64,000 nt of DNA from Takakia lepidozioides (lineage: Eukaryota; Streptophyta; Takakiopsida; Takakiales; Takakiaceae), in the NCBI GenBank assembly GCA_030704615.1, contig CM060733.1:47430001-47494000 (forward strand), given 5' to 3'. The translations under genes were made by a program, and so were the position numbers. Of the stretch, positions 33,898-46,397 are shown in pieces (within the stretch, counting starts at the first letter, position 1; every line of letters starts with the position of its first letter). The notes beneath the pieces are model-generated. The model saw nothing but the letters and a program-made list of their open reading frames with translations. It did no database searches and had not been told where the DNA came from.

Positions 33898-36385
33898 GGA
33901 TGCCCGCCCCTCTCTCTCATGCGCACTGCGACGAATCACACAGCTCACGCATCCTTCCCCCTCGTCTCGCACCTCTGCTGCTGCGTCTTACTAGTATCTT
34001 ACTACTTACTAGCAAGCTTCTTACTAGTAACAAGCTAAAAAACCCCAGTTACAGTTAGTGCACCGTTAGCTGCAAATTAGGGCCTTTTTTTCTCTCTCTT
34101 CTCTCACTCCATTCTATAAGTTATTTCTCTCTCTTGCCCTTCACTTCATGTGGGACTATCTTTTTCTCCTAACTTTTATTTATTATTATTATTATTATTT
34201 TTGAAGAACAGGGAGATTGTAGCCCTGAAAACTTTATTAATAGAAGGATTGGTAAGGAAAAAATAACCTTACATTTAGCCATGAAGGCTGAGTAATGAGG
34301 TCCACTCTGAGCCTAAGAACATGAAAAAAGAGAACGAGGAAGAAGACCAAGAGGGCAGCCAGCAAACACTAAGCTTATTATAAGCTTACACCAGATGCTG
34401 AACTATAGAAGAAGGAAGAAGTGTCCAAGACACTGCTGAAACAGGCAGCAGCAGATGTAGATGCCTGCAACACAGAGTAAGGGAGCCACTATTTTTCACC
34501 ATTTTCACCATAAATCTTTTTCTCAAGGACAAATTTCTCAAGTTTTTTTTTTTTTAAAGGACAAAAACAAATCCCCAAGAGGAAAAATGTTCTGGTTTTC
34601 TTATGAAAGTTTTGTAATATGGTACAAGTTGTTTTCACTGACAACTTTGCTATACTCTAAATCCATGAAATCTAGAAACTTGCTAGGTGGAACCAGAAAC
34701 CAAGAAAGGGTGGTTAGAGAGGGACCTACCAATGACGCGGACAAGGGACCGCCTAGGGGGCGTTGGATGCCCCATATTTTGGCCGCGTTGGCCAACCCCT
34801 CACTTGTCCAACCAAGGCCGGTGCGACGCCCACATCGTCCGCATAACAAGGGATGGGGACTGGAACCGGAAGGATGGAGGAATGAAAGGGTAGGGTGCTT
34901 TCCCAGTTCTTACAGGGCACCCAAATGCTTCAAAATGAGTGACTGTATTTACTGCCAAAATTTCTATTTGCAGGAATTTAACCCTTAATTACCCGCATAG
35001 TCGGCCTTTTTTCACAACAAAATTGTACTACCTAATCCTAGTAAAATCAGCCTATTTACCTACCGCAAAGAATCCAAGAAAGTGAACTGGGGTGTATCTA
35101 GCACCACCAAATTGCAGCGGATTCATTTCACATTTCAATTTAGTTTCCACAGTATTTTAGTGGGGATTTTTGTTTAAACTTTTGGGATTTCGAAACAGAC
35201 TTTTTTTGGACCTTTGACCAAACAAATTGTGATATTTACATAGAACAGTAGGAATAATATGAGGTGCAATCTCTGACAGGACAATATGCCGGTTTCGGGC
35301 ATGTCAAATCTTTCCCACTTTCTCTTGAGAGTGACATGGAACTCAAGGAAGTGCAGTTCCACTCGGGTGATAGTGGGTCACACGGTAGGAAGTGCAAACT
35401 CCATCCGGGGTTACACCCAGTCGGAGGGCTGGGAGTGTAACTTCAATTGGGGTTACACCAGGTTACAGGGTTGGGAGTGTAACTCCACTCAGGGTTACAT
35501 GGAAAGGAGTGTAACTCTACTCGGGTGTAACTTGCACTTGGTCTCCAAAGTTGACTAAGTCCGAATTTAGCTAAGTATAAAATGGAGTTACACAGGACAC
35601 ATGGTGACACAGGGTACACCAACCTAGGGTTACACTAGCTACCCATCAAAGAATCCAACACAACACCTCGTTGCCTTATCAGTAGGCTACAACCTCCTCC
35701 ATTCTAATTTATTTACTAGTGTTGCCACAAGTGACAACTTCTGAGAACAATGTTCAAATTTTACAAAAAATTCAACGTTAGCTTTGGCTGGCATCATATA
35801 TATACATATTCAACGTTTATTTCATTTTCAATGGAAATATATTTTATGCAAGAAAAAATGAATAATATAAAAACTTAATGCAGGAGTGCAATCTGATCTG
35901 ACGGTACTTCCGCCGGTTCAGGGAGCGTCAGCTTGTTCAAACGGAAAGCAGTAGCCCTTAAGAGTGAAGTGACACCATAAATTACGTAGGCTTCAGCTAG
36001 AGTTTTTTTATTCCTTTCCATTTTTTTCTTTTATAACTCAATATCTCTTTATATTTAAATTTCAAGTAAAACTTAAAACAGATCTTAAGGAAAACATCTC
36101 AAATAAATCTTAAATTACAAATATTATTAATTATAAAATAAAAACATATTCAATCAATTGAAGGTACTTTTAAATTTATTTTATTTTTAAAAAACAAAAC
36201 AGGGGCGAGGTACTTTTCTTATTATAGAGGTCAAAGACTCCGGCTAGAGCTGAAATAACTTAGAGCCAAAAGTTTGTTTTCCTTCCTCCTTCAATATGGA
36301 CATTGAGAGTATTGGGAGAGGCGTGGGGCAACAATGTTGTCCCAATTAATTAGAAAGTGTCTACATTTTGTAACTTTCACTAGGG
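33898..36385. other. Gene-poor intergenic DNA, left part
   Basis: Contains TTACTAGTA-rich repeats just upstream of the heme-domain gene (about 33985-34035), an (ATT)n run near 34180, a GC-richer unclassified block at 34720-34900 and AT-rich DNA. No reading frame with family resemblance. Confidence 0.5.
35390..35560 (+). repeat. GTGTAAC minisatellite
   Basis: Imperfect units of about 55 bp built from GGGTTACA...GGGAGTGTAACT. Confidence 0.7.
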
Positions 36386-36635
36386 TAGCCTGTGCCGTTG
36401 GCCCAAGTGTCCAGTGTCATCTAAGTCCAAGTGCAATCCCCTATCTATCCCATTGCGTCTCTATATCGAGGCCAAGTGCGACCTCTATTGTAGCCTTTAC
36501 CGTTGGCCCAAGTGTCCAATGTTATCTATCTCCGAGTGCAATCCCCTATGTATCAAAGTGCGTTTCCTATGTCGAGGCCCAAATGCAACCTCTAGGTAGC
36601 CTTTGCCGATGGCCCTAGTGTCCAATGTCATCTAA
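36386..36635 (+). repeat. 105-bp tandem repeat, about 2.3 units
   Basis: TAGCC-T(G/T)-CCGTTGGCCC-AGTGTCCA recurs at 36386, 36491 and 36597. Confidence 0.8.
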
Positions 36636-36639
36636 GTAA

Positions 36640-36740
36640 GTTTTTTTCCACAGAGCCCACAACCTGATTTGAACCAGAGACCTTTTCCTTGATATCTCTC
36701 ATGTCGAGGCTCCGATCATTGTGCCAAGAAAGCCCACTTT
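36640..36740 (-). repeat. tRNA-derived SINE-like unit with A tail
   Basis: On the minus strand TGGCACAATGATCGGAGCC (A-box-like) is followed by CTGGTTCAAATCAGG (B-box-like) and ends in an A run. Confidence 0.45.
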
Positions 36741-39700
36741 GCAATTTTTCGAGAATTTCCAGCAACCCAAAGTACTTGAAATTCGACATCTCCCACACCG
36801 CATGTCCAACAATCATGAGACCAACCGCTCCTCACCCCTCCTCACCGAGGGCTTTCCAATGGTACCAAGCACCAAGGCTGGCCCCGCAGTTTGGGACATC
36901 TCAAATCTACAAAACAAAACAAACAAAACAAAACAAACGTCTCTCGCTTCATATATTGATTTCTACTTCATTACTCTATAATTTCGGCATGAGTCATTTA
37001 AAAAGTAAGAATGCAAATTAGTTTCACGTTATGGCGGTGTCCCATGCATAAGCCTTCGCGGCACGGTTGCTCTGAAAGAGGTTATTTTTTCCTCTCACTA
37101 TAACTAAGGGGCCTGATTTGTGAGCTGACACTCCCAGGTGTTTCCCCTTTTTTTTTTTTAAACAAAAAGTTTCATGGACATACTAGTAATTGTTTGCAGT
37201 TGTTAGAGCCAAGGTCACTTAAGTTAGTACTGTTTATTGGATGTCATCCATTATGACCAATCTGACTATAAAAAGAAAATATCATTCGTTAATCAGTCAT
37301 CTAATGTGTGTATAACTTTTTGAGTGTTTGGGGGAGGTTTGGGTAACCCCATTGTCTTAGTTATGGCCATTAGACTTGAAGGTGTCCACCATCCAAATGG
37401 AGGACAATAATCCTCTTAGGTCAAATTTGTGGTTGTTTCAGCCTGAGTCACTCTTCTACTAATTTTTTCATAAATTAGTTATTAGGTGTATGCAACACAT
37501 TAGTATCATCCAACTACTTTCTATTTTACATATGTTTTAGAGAAAAATCCTGAAGATAGTTCAGGTGAACAGTTTTAGAAAGAAACATGGTGATTCTCTA
37601 TCCTAACATGTTCCCAATTTGTTCCCATGTGTACGAAAGAGTTCCAAACAAAGGTGTACATTACACGGCCATTAAATATCATGCATAATAAAAGTAAGTT
37701 CAACCATACATGAAATAATTACTATATAAACTATGAATTAAACATCCTTTATGTGTTGATTGAGTATATATTTTTGCAACAATATTAATACATATATGCC
37801 ATGTGATTTGTCTCACTTGAGTCAAAATTTTAGATAGGTAAATATTTATAATGTGCACTATCATTTTTTCTAAAAGAACCTTTATTTGAGCATCCTTCAA
37901 GTTTGATGCCACCACATTATCACCAACACCAAAATTGGTACCAAGAGTTTACCAGAAGTTTCACCAAATTTTCACCAAAAGTGTAGCAAAATTTCACCGT
38001 TCATGATGCCCACATTCACCGATTAGGGATCTCGTGCAAGGTTATGAAATTCTCTGCTCACAACCGTGGTTGGGAATCAAAAACTTCGCTTCATATTAGT
38101 CGAGGCAACAATTTGAGCATCATGTATGACATCTCTACTACATTATCTATTTGGGTCATCTCTCACAAACAATTTGTGCTCTTGTAATACTGCCACTGCA
38201 AAAAGGTCGATGATACAATGAGGCCAGAGTTAGCGACACGAAAAGGATGCTCCACAATACTGGCCTCAAAAAGGCATACTAGGTTGTTTTCGGGGCCTGG
38301 TGACCAAGTGCTCCTTCAAGGAGAACTTGAATGGTCTCCTTATTTACCATTTTGCTCGACTCTTCCAATCTCAGTGTAACCAGAATTAAACCTGACCTTC
38401 AAGTTCCAAACCAGGAGGATGAGAGCATTTTTTGTATAAACAAGAAATCCCAAAAGGAGAAGAAATGTCCAAAAACTTTACTCCATAAGACTAAGATTTA
38501 ACTGATTGTTCTACTACTGAACTCCATGGCTAGGATTTCGGGCCATGAACCGGTGCCTCAACAAAAACGCAATTGTACACCTACTAGAAAAGTAAGAGAG
38601 GTGTGCAGGGAGTCACATAGTTATTATGATGTACACTCGGTGCACTAGGATTCAGTCCACATTACACATATTAATCTTTACCCATAAGAGTGAAAAAACA
38701 GGTCTATGTAGATTGCTGAGTCCGCCATAGCTTGAGTAGAACAAAAAGTAGGGCAATGTAGACAACAAGGGCTATTGCAGGGAGGATACAAAGATGAGAG
38801 AGTTGCTCGAAGTCTATGTTTTTGGAACCTCTTTCACTGAGAAACATGTACAGCGCATCAATAATTGAACTCAAATATTGACCCGGACTCGCACAAACAA
38901 GAATTAAGAGTGAAGTTAGTGAAGTGAAAGAAATTGGTGCTCATCTTGTTGGAAGCGGAACCCAAAATAACACCACTTATTACAAAGCTAGGAGGAGATG
39001 TTAGGGTTTGTGGCATTACCAAATTCGGATCCTAAATGACTGTCTTAAGCTCCAAATCCAAATGACAATCCATCTTGTTCCAGGTGCTCAAAAGAAGGTA
39101 CTCAAGCCCATGACAATGTAAAGGTCCATAATTTCTTTAATGCCACGAGCAAGGATAAATCATGTTAATGGCCCAAAGCGATAATTTATGGCGTCTCTTG
39201 TAAAATTGTGGATTGACCCCACAACCTCCTAAAGTCTAAAATGAACTAACTCTTTCAAATCCAAACTATTTAGCTTTAAGCTAGTTAATGTACTATTGTT
39301 ACTTTCTATCTTCTAATATTTAGGTCCAAGCTACTTTTAGCCTCAAGGTACTTGTAGACCCAAGCGAATGCGAAGTCCTTGCCTTAAAGGCGTGGCCCAT
39401 TAAAAATGGAAAATGATAAGTGGGGATCCATGCCCAAAACAAAGTTGGGTTCCAACGTTCCAACAACTTAGATTGTGTCATTGATGGTCAATTCTTTTCT
39501 TCTTTTTGTCTATACTTGGCTTGAAACCAGTTCTCCATTGTTGTTCAACAGCCAGAACATGTTTTCTTTCTGGTAGTAATGATGAGAGCATTGTACAAGA
39601 CTGTTGAACAAAAAGGCCACTTTATACTAATGAATGTGGCGCAATTAGCAGATTGGATTTTAAACTGCCTTTCCACTCATTGTCCATGTGACACTTTGCT

Positions 39701-40960
39701 TGTGTAGCGACTTTGGCTGGCCAAAATTTTAGGGAGGATGCTTTCTCCCATCCTTGTAAGACCCAAATGAGTTTCTGGTTTTTATTAAATAATTAATTTT
39801 TCGAGAAGGGCCGGAGCCCTTGAAATGCATTGGATTAGGTGAGAAAATGAACCACAAAGATGGCCGTGAAGCAGAGGTTTTTTTTTAAATTCGAAAAATA
39901 GCACGAGTGGCTACAGAGTTTTGCAAAAATTAGGCATATATTCTGTTCATCCACTGAAATTAGGACAGAATCGTAATTTCATCCATTCATCCTACAGAAA
40001 TCTCAACTCTGTCCTACAGAACACTTCTTCTTCTACTGCCCTCTATACTACTTGGCGAATTCATCCATTATTTTATTTTATTTTGAGAAATTTGGCGATT
40101 TCATCCATGAAAAAACATGGAATTTACTACAGAATATTCTTTTCTATTTTTTGAGGTCGCCATTTGGCAAAAATTCGGAGAAAGAGGGGAAATCACAAAA
40201 TTACCCAAAACCTGTTTAGCTTAATAAATTAAGAACTTAAGATTTTATTTTTGTTTTATTTTTCATTGCAAGGCCGCTGGAAGGGCCAGAAGCTCAAAGT
40301 TGGCTCCTCTTTATTCCAAAGAAGAGAGTACGTATCAGTGTCAAAAATCCCTTATGGTGCCTTCCCCGAGTGTCACCTCCTTCCTTTGTTGAAAACTACT
40401 TCATGAAGTGCCTCAAGGTAACACCTCCCTTAGGTAACATCTCTCTTATTGAACAATTTATTTGGATGATTTTTTAAGTTTATTATAGATGAAAGTAGAT
40501 TTCGCTATTCACAAAAGAAGCCATACATGACGCCGCTTGTTCTCATTGGGCGGATGGTTATTTATCATATTCATTCCTTCTAAGAAAAGGTCGTTTTTAT
40601 TACACAATTAATAATATTGGGTGACATGGACAGTGAGCATAGAAAAGTTGAAAGAAAAAAAAAAAAAAAAAGTTGACATCTAAGCCTCATTGCATTTCGA
40701 GGGTTTTAATCCTCCTCCATTAACTGGGTAAAATGTCCTGAGCTTTGTTCATTTTCCCACAAAAAAAAAGAGAATAGAATGGAGAAAGAAAGACTGGGTC
40801 ATTACAAGTGTGGGGCCCATGAGTCCTTCTATGGTGGGGTTCGAACACCAAACTTGGGGTATTCCCATTCCCAGATTCCTTGGTTACAGATAAATAATAT
40901 TTTTCATATGGGTAGAAATGTCAGTAAGTGGATACATAATGTGAATAGTGAAAAACCGGA
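36741..40960. other. Gene-poor intergenic DNA, right part
   Basis: AT-rich. Homopolymers lie near 37150 and 40655 and an AAACAAAAC run near 36905-36930. No gene, LTR pair or RNA gene recognised. The last few hundred bases upstream of 41214 resemble the 5' flank of CID paralog 1 (GATCGATCGA run at about 41050). Confidence 0.5.
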
Positions 40961-41213
40961 TTTCACCGTGGTAACAAGTTGCATGTATGGAGTGGTCGCG
41001 CAGTCAGGGCAAGTTTTGTGTTTTGCTTGTTTTGCATCGACACTCCCATCGATCGATCGAGAGATGCAGAGATTGCGGGATTTGTGGGAGAAGATGAGGA
41101 TCCAGCATGGCGATTTGCTGCAGAGTGCGAGGAATCAAGCGATGCAGCTGTGGAGGTGATGGAAGGCCAGGGAAAGGCGAGAGTTTGGTGAAGGGAGAGA
41201 GCGAAGGTGGAGC

Positions 41214-44200
41214 ATGGCGGTGGTTGACAATGCAGTGATGGGCTTGCCCATGAGCATGGTGTCAATGGCTCGGGGCTATCCGCTGATTTCTGCAGAGGTG
41301 AGTGAGAAGGTTGCGGATGAGCTGTACGAACAGCAGCAGAAGGCGGCATCGTTACATCCGCAGCAGCAATCGCAGGCGCAAATGCCGCGGGTGAATGGAG
41401 TTGGGTCCCGGGAGAAGGAGGGTGATGAGGAAGCAGGAACGCTGGATGCACGCAGCAATGTATCTGACAGTATGCGGGAACTAGAAGACCTTCTCACCAA
41501 GCTCAACCCTTTAGCAAAGGAGTTTGTTCCACCTTCTCTCGTAGACGGCACCTCCGGTGCTCCGGCAGCAACCTCTTCCAAGGGACAGCCGCGAAAGGTA
41601 TAGCTAAACGTTCTCTTGTCTCTGCTCTGTCTTTTTGGTTCCTTCGCTGCTGATGCCGACGCTTGTTGTGATCTTCGACTTGTATCTGATCCAGTTGTGC
41701 GAACCTGGTATTCGGCTGATGTGTTAGAAGAAGAACGGCTACAATCAGGGTACTAAAAGAAGAGTCAGTAGCCGCACAAGCCGGGCACAACGGGAAGACA
41801 GTATCCGAAGGACGGTATATGTGTCAGATATAGATCAACAGGTAAGCACGACTTCGCTGCCGCACATTCTTGGTTCTTCCTGTTGACGATTACTTCTCTT
41901 CCTTGGAATTGGATCAGTCTGATCAGCTGAACATGAAAGTTGATTGTGCAAGAACTTCTCGCCTTAGATGCTTACTTACCACCACGACCCTCGACTCCTG
42001 CTGCCCCACTCCTACACACCCTACACTTCGCAACAATTACGTCACTTACACCCTTAATCCTCAACAAAAGAAAGATTGAAAGTGGCCAAATAACAGAGAC
42101 ATGGGGTGGGGTGACCCGATCAGGAGTGACCCTTGATGATGACAACTTTCACGGAGCTTGCCACAGATTTTCCAAGTTTCTCTCTTGGTTTATAGGTGCA
42201 TTCTGTTGGTGAAAATTGCTGTCTTTGTGACATTGGGGTAAGTCAGAGTATATTGATTGTGTGTACTCGCTTTTCTGTTTGTGGAAGGTGACAGAAGAAC
42301 AACTTGCAGCTCTTTTCATTACGTGTGGTCAGGTAAACTTTCGGATTTCCCAATTGACTAGTATAAAAGTGCAAGTGGCATGGTGATATGTCTGGCTTAC
42401 AGGCTTGTCTCAGTTTCAGGTGGTGGGCTGCTGGGTGTGTGGGGACCCTGACTCTCTGTCTTGATGATATTTCTGGCTTATAGGCTTGTCGCATTTACTT
42501 TTTCAGGTGGTGGACTGCCGGGTTTGCGGGGACCCTAACTCTGTTCTACGTTTTGCGTTTGTTGAATTTACTGATGAAGGTAAGCTGTGTGCATCTGCTT
42601 ACAGATCTTTCTGAATCTTTCTGTTTAATTCGGCTACATGGGTTTCACACCCCTTGAAATTGAACTCTCAATACTGATTTCAAGTTGTTGGATGTGTGAT
42701 TGTTCTCACAATCTTGTTGCCACTTGATAATCAGAGGGTGCACGGGCAGCACTGAGTCTTGCTGGGACGATGTTGGGATACTATCCTGTTCGGGTCTTAC
42801 CTTCTAAAACAGCTATTGTGCCAGTCAATCCAACTTTTCTGCCTCGGGTACGCAGAAATTGATCTGGATGTTTTGTCTCATGCACCAACATGCACGGAAC
42901 AGTTAGGATGCATGCTCATAGCTTTGAGGTTGCATCTGTGCTGCACAAGTTTGTTAGCCAGTGAACTCTTAAGAGTAGGACTGTTTTACATATCAGCTGC
43001 TTGCTTTGTTTATTAAGTACTGCATATTGTTCATGGAGGAAAGGGGTGTCAGTTCTAGAACATATCTCGTCACTCTGGTAGTCGTTGTCATGTCATTGTT
43101 CTTGCCGTTTTGTTCACTGTTGGGTATTGACAATCGATTTTTGTCTCCAGTCTGAAGATGAAAGGGAGATGTGCGCCCGCACCATTTACTGTACAAATAT
43201 TGACAAGAAGGTGAAGTGGAAGGGAACAACATTTTTATGTTCCTTTTCATCATACTGTTCAACCATGTCAATGTGTTGCAAATGCACATTTTGCAACAGT
43301 CTCACCTGCTCTACATTGAGGAATTTTTTTCCGTTATGTGTGAGAGCTTGTGGGCTTGAGAGTAGCGGACTTATCATCATGTGCCCAAATGCAAGGTTTC
43401 CGCTCTGAGGAGGCTGTACCTTGGATGCAGGTGTCGCAGGCTGATGTGAAACTCTTCTTTGAATCATTGTGTGGCGAGGTACGCTTATGTGATGTGCTTT
43501 GACCAACTCTTTTACCTCATTTTGCTTCCCTCTATTTCCGTAGTAGTACTACACTGTGTCCTCTGCTCAATGCACAGGGAGGGTGGTTTGGGGACTAAAA
43601 CTTACTCTGATGGGTATCTGCAAATGGCTTTCGTGATGGATGTGTAGGTTGCACGGTTGAGATTATTGGGTGATTACCATCATTCTACACGCATTGCATT
43701 TGTGGAGTTTGTAATGGTGTGTACATTCTGCCCCACTTTCTCATAGGGTGCACTAATTATCTGCAAGGTTGTGATAGGACCTTTCTTGATGTATGCAAAC
43801 TTTGTGTTTTGGCTTGTGGAAGTTGACCTATGGCTCTATTTCTCAGCTCTTGTAATGCTCTTTAAGACGCCAATCTGGTTACCATACACCTACTTCGGAT
43901 CCTTTGTAGAGGCTGTGGCATATTAGGCCACCAGGATCTGACAACTGTAAGGGCAAGCACTTGTGAGGGGTTAGGTCTGAGGAGTTTGAAGAAAGTGCCA
44001 GTTGGGTAGTGGCGGTTGTGTCTTTGTGGAGCTTACTGAAGTGTCATAGTGCACTTTAGTCCAATCAAACTGTGGGGCGTTCTGCTTGGTGTGGATTTGT
44101 TCTTCTCAAGGAAATTGGCTGATAGTAGGAATTGGGTGATCAGGTGCAACTTTTTGTACTGCTCATTGTGCAAAGCCTACATCTGTCATATAATTCTCAT

Positions 44201-44626
44201 TCAGTAGTTTTCTTAGCAATTATGGGTATGGCCTTGGGACTCGCAAGCAGGGGGTTGGTGTGACTGTATGCAGTTTGGTTCTTACTGGGATGGGCGGCAA
44301 GGTTGAGGTTGTGCAATGGAATTTAGTAGTTGCAATGGGTTGATCTCTTGCAATACCTTGACTTCATGATCTTTGGCAGGCGGAGAGTGCAATGAATGCG
44401 TTAAACTGCAGTGGAGCTATTTTAGGCTCACTTCCAATTAGGTGAGAGAAGCCTTTCATTCTTTCAGAAGACTGCATGTTTTGTCTTACAAAGACTGGAA
44501 ATTCGAGGCCACACATTTGTTGCTTGGCACCTGACGTATTCTTGGGATGTGTTGTTCTGGCTGTTCAGGGTGAGCCCATCAAAGACACCTGTGAGGCCTC
44601 GATCTCCTCGTCCTCCTATCCGTTAA
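41214..44626 (+). CDS. CID: CID-type PABP-interacting RNA-binding protein, paralog 2
   Basis: Same role and layout as paralog 1. Ten exons: 41214-41597, 41728-41841, 42288-42332, 42507-42579, 42735-42847, 43151-43210, 43431-43478, 43648-43716, 44380-44441, 44569-44626. The sum is 1026 nt, 341 residues. PAM2 LNPLAKEFVPPSL is near residue 97. A basic stretch (TKRRVSSRTSRAQRED) precedes RRM1 (VYVSDI, LRFAFVEF); RRM2 has IYCTNI and TRIAFVEF; the tail ends RPRSPRPPIR. Exon 1 differs from paralog 1 by small indels in the Gln-rich linker. Intron 3 contains an extra partial copy of exon 4 (see findings). An upstream frame at 40779-41159 is probably 5' UTR sequence. Confidence 0.95.
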
Positions 44627-46021
44627 TCTATTGTGCTGCCAGCTTCAATTTTGAAGAAGCCTTGGCAACCGTCTCTGATCACTGCAACTTTAGTGTTGCT
44701 GTGTCAATAGCAATGGGAGTTTTGTCACGGCTTCCAGACTGTCGGATCAAGCTTGGATGTATTGAGCAGGAAGGGCAAACGTCATCCAATGTAGGCTTGG
44801 CAACTGTGACAGCTGGTCATTATTCATCTACTTCCAGAGCTCTAGTGTCAGGAGGGGTGACGGTGGTGTCCCCTTCTGTCTGGTCTGCACTTTTCAAGAT
44901 GAGTGAAAGTTCGGTCTATGGTTGTGAAGTGTGAGCGAGCTTTTCTTTCATTTTGCATCTGCTATACTTTCTGGTTTTGCGGAAGGGAAAGATTTGGCGG
45001 GTGCAATTTTTTTCCAGATAGTGCTAGATTGAGGGGGCTCTGGCTAGTAACCACTGAAATAATGGATTTTTATCCGTAATGCCTAAGGCGTTATTTTTTC
45101 TTGAAGTACTCTGAATTGAATTCATTGAATAGCATACATTTTGGTTCTGCATATCTAAAACTGTTGAGCTTGGTCAAGGACACCTGAAATTTCTCACATT
45201 CAAATGGGTCAGTTTGTCGGAGTAGCTTGATGAACATGGCCATCTTCATCAAGATAAGTTAAAGTTTTAATCTAGAAACGGCACCATTTTATGGTTGTGG
45301 GGTTTATTTTAACCCCCTCCGACCATCAGCCAGCCGCTTTGTTTGGTAAGAAGATAAATGTAGCCCTCTCTCTTTCAAATGACTCCTGACTCATGAAAAA
45401 ACAGAAAACAGAGCATAGGTCTCAGTGTGAGAAGTTTATATAGAGGTGCAAAGGGAGAAAAATGTAAGAAGTCATCCAAGTCTGGAGTCAGGGATTGAAT
45501 GTCCAACGGTGGCCCTGCATCTATTTTGATACTGCAGACTGCAGTTTCAATCCGATGAGGAAGGCTCCTGCATGAACAATATAAACTGAAGATCTGGTGG
45601 GTCGTTTGAGCTCTTTCGCCTGAAGGTTTGATATGCACAGCTGTTTTATCAACATTTATCGTTGTCTATTTTCTAGGGGCCGCGAAGCGTTGTATTTGCA
45701 GTGAGGGGTTCAAGAACGGAGGAGAATGGAGATTTTACAAAAAATGAAGACGTGTGTACAGGAAAAGGTGGTGTTCGGCCACTTGAATTACCATGTCCAC
45801 GGCAGTTTCTTCACAGAAAGAGATATCGAGGAGAAAGGAGTATTAGTTGCAACAACCAGTTTTGAAAGTAGCTTTGCAATGTCATTTTCGTCATTCAGAT
45901 TGTGCATACACCATTTGTAGAGATGGAAATTAAACCACGTGGCAGGTGAATGCATTCCAAAACTGAGAACCGGTTGAAATGTTGCGTTAAGATGACGAGT
46001 GTACAGCAACTTGTTCATACA
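44627..46021. other. Intergenic, 3' flanks of CID paralog 2 and the plastid LEA-like gene
   Basis: No coding frame with recognisable family. A reverse ORF at 45375-45638 lacks supporting features. Confidence 0.45.
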
Positions 46022-46365
46022 ATCGAAATCAAAACTGTGGAGAACTGCATTGCAAACTCAGATTTGCTGAAATCTCATTTTGTGATGAGCAGCAGCACAG
46101 TATACACACCATCTTGTTGAGATGGAAATGAAAATCAAAACCTAGGGGAATTGCATTGCAAACCTTAGCTCGAATGTCAGTTTGTGATGAAACAGCAGAG
46201 TACATTTCATAGCATGGAAATGAAATCGAAATGGGGGGGAATTGTCTTGCAAACTCAGGTCTGCTCAAGTCTCATTTTGGGATGAGCAGCACAGTGTACA
46301 CCATCTTGTTGAGATGGGATTTAAATCAAAACTACTCCGGGGAAACTGCATTCCAATCCACATGT
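46022..46365 (+). repeat. About 100-bp tandem repeat in the 3' flank of the plastid LEA-like gene
   Basis: GAAATC(A/G)AAA...TGCATTGCAAAC...GATGAGCAGCA...GAGATGG recurs at about 46026, 46128, 46220 and, partly, 46320; units are 92-102 bp with drift. Confidence 0.75.
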
Positions 46366-46397
46366 ACTTCTGCTTCTTGCAACTACTCTATCGATCT

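Noticed and set aside
40779-41159. 126-codon frame upstream of CID paralog 2
   Set aside because: Corresponds to the 5' UTR; the equivalent stretch in paralog 1 is not conserved as protein.
44476-44934. 152-codon plus-strand frame
   Set aside because: Overlaps the last exon and 3' UTR of CID paralog 2 in another frame; exon structure of the paralog decides.
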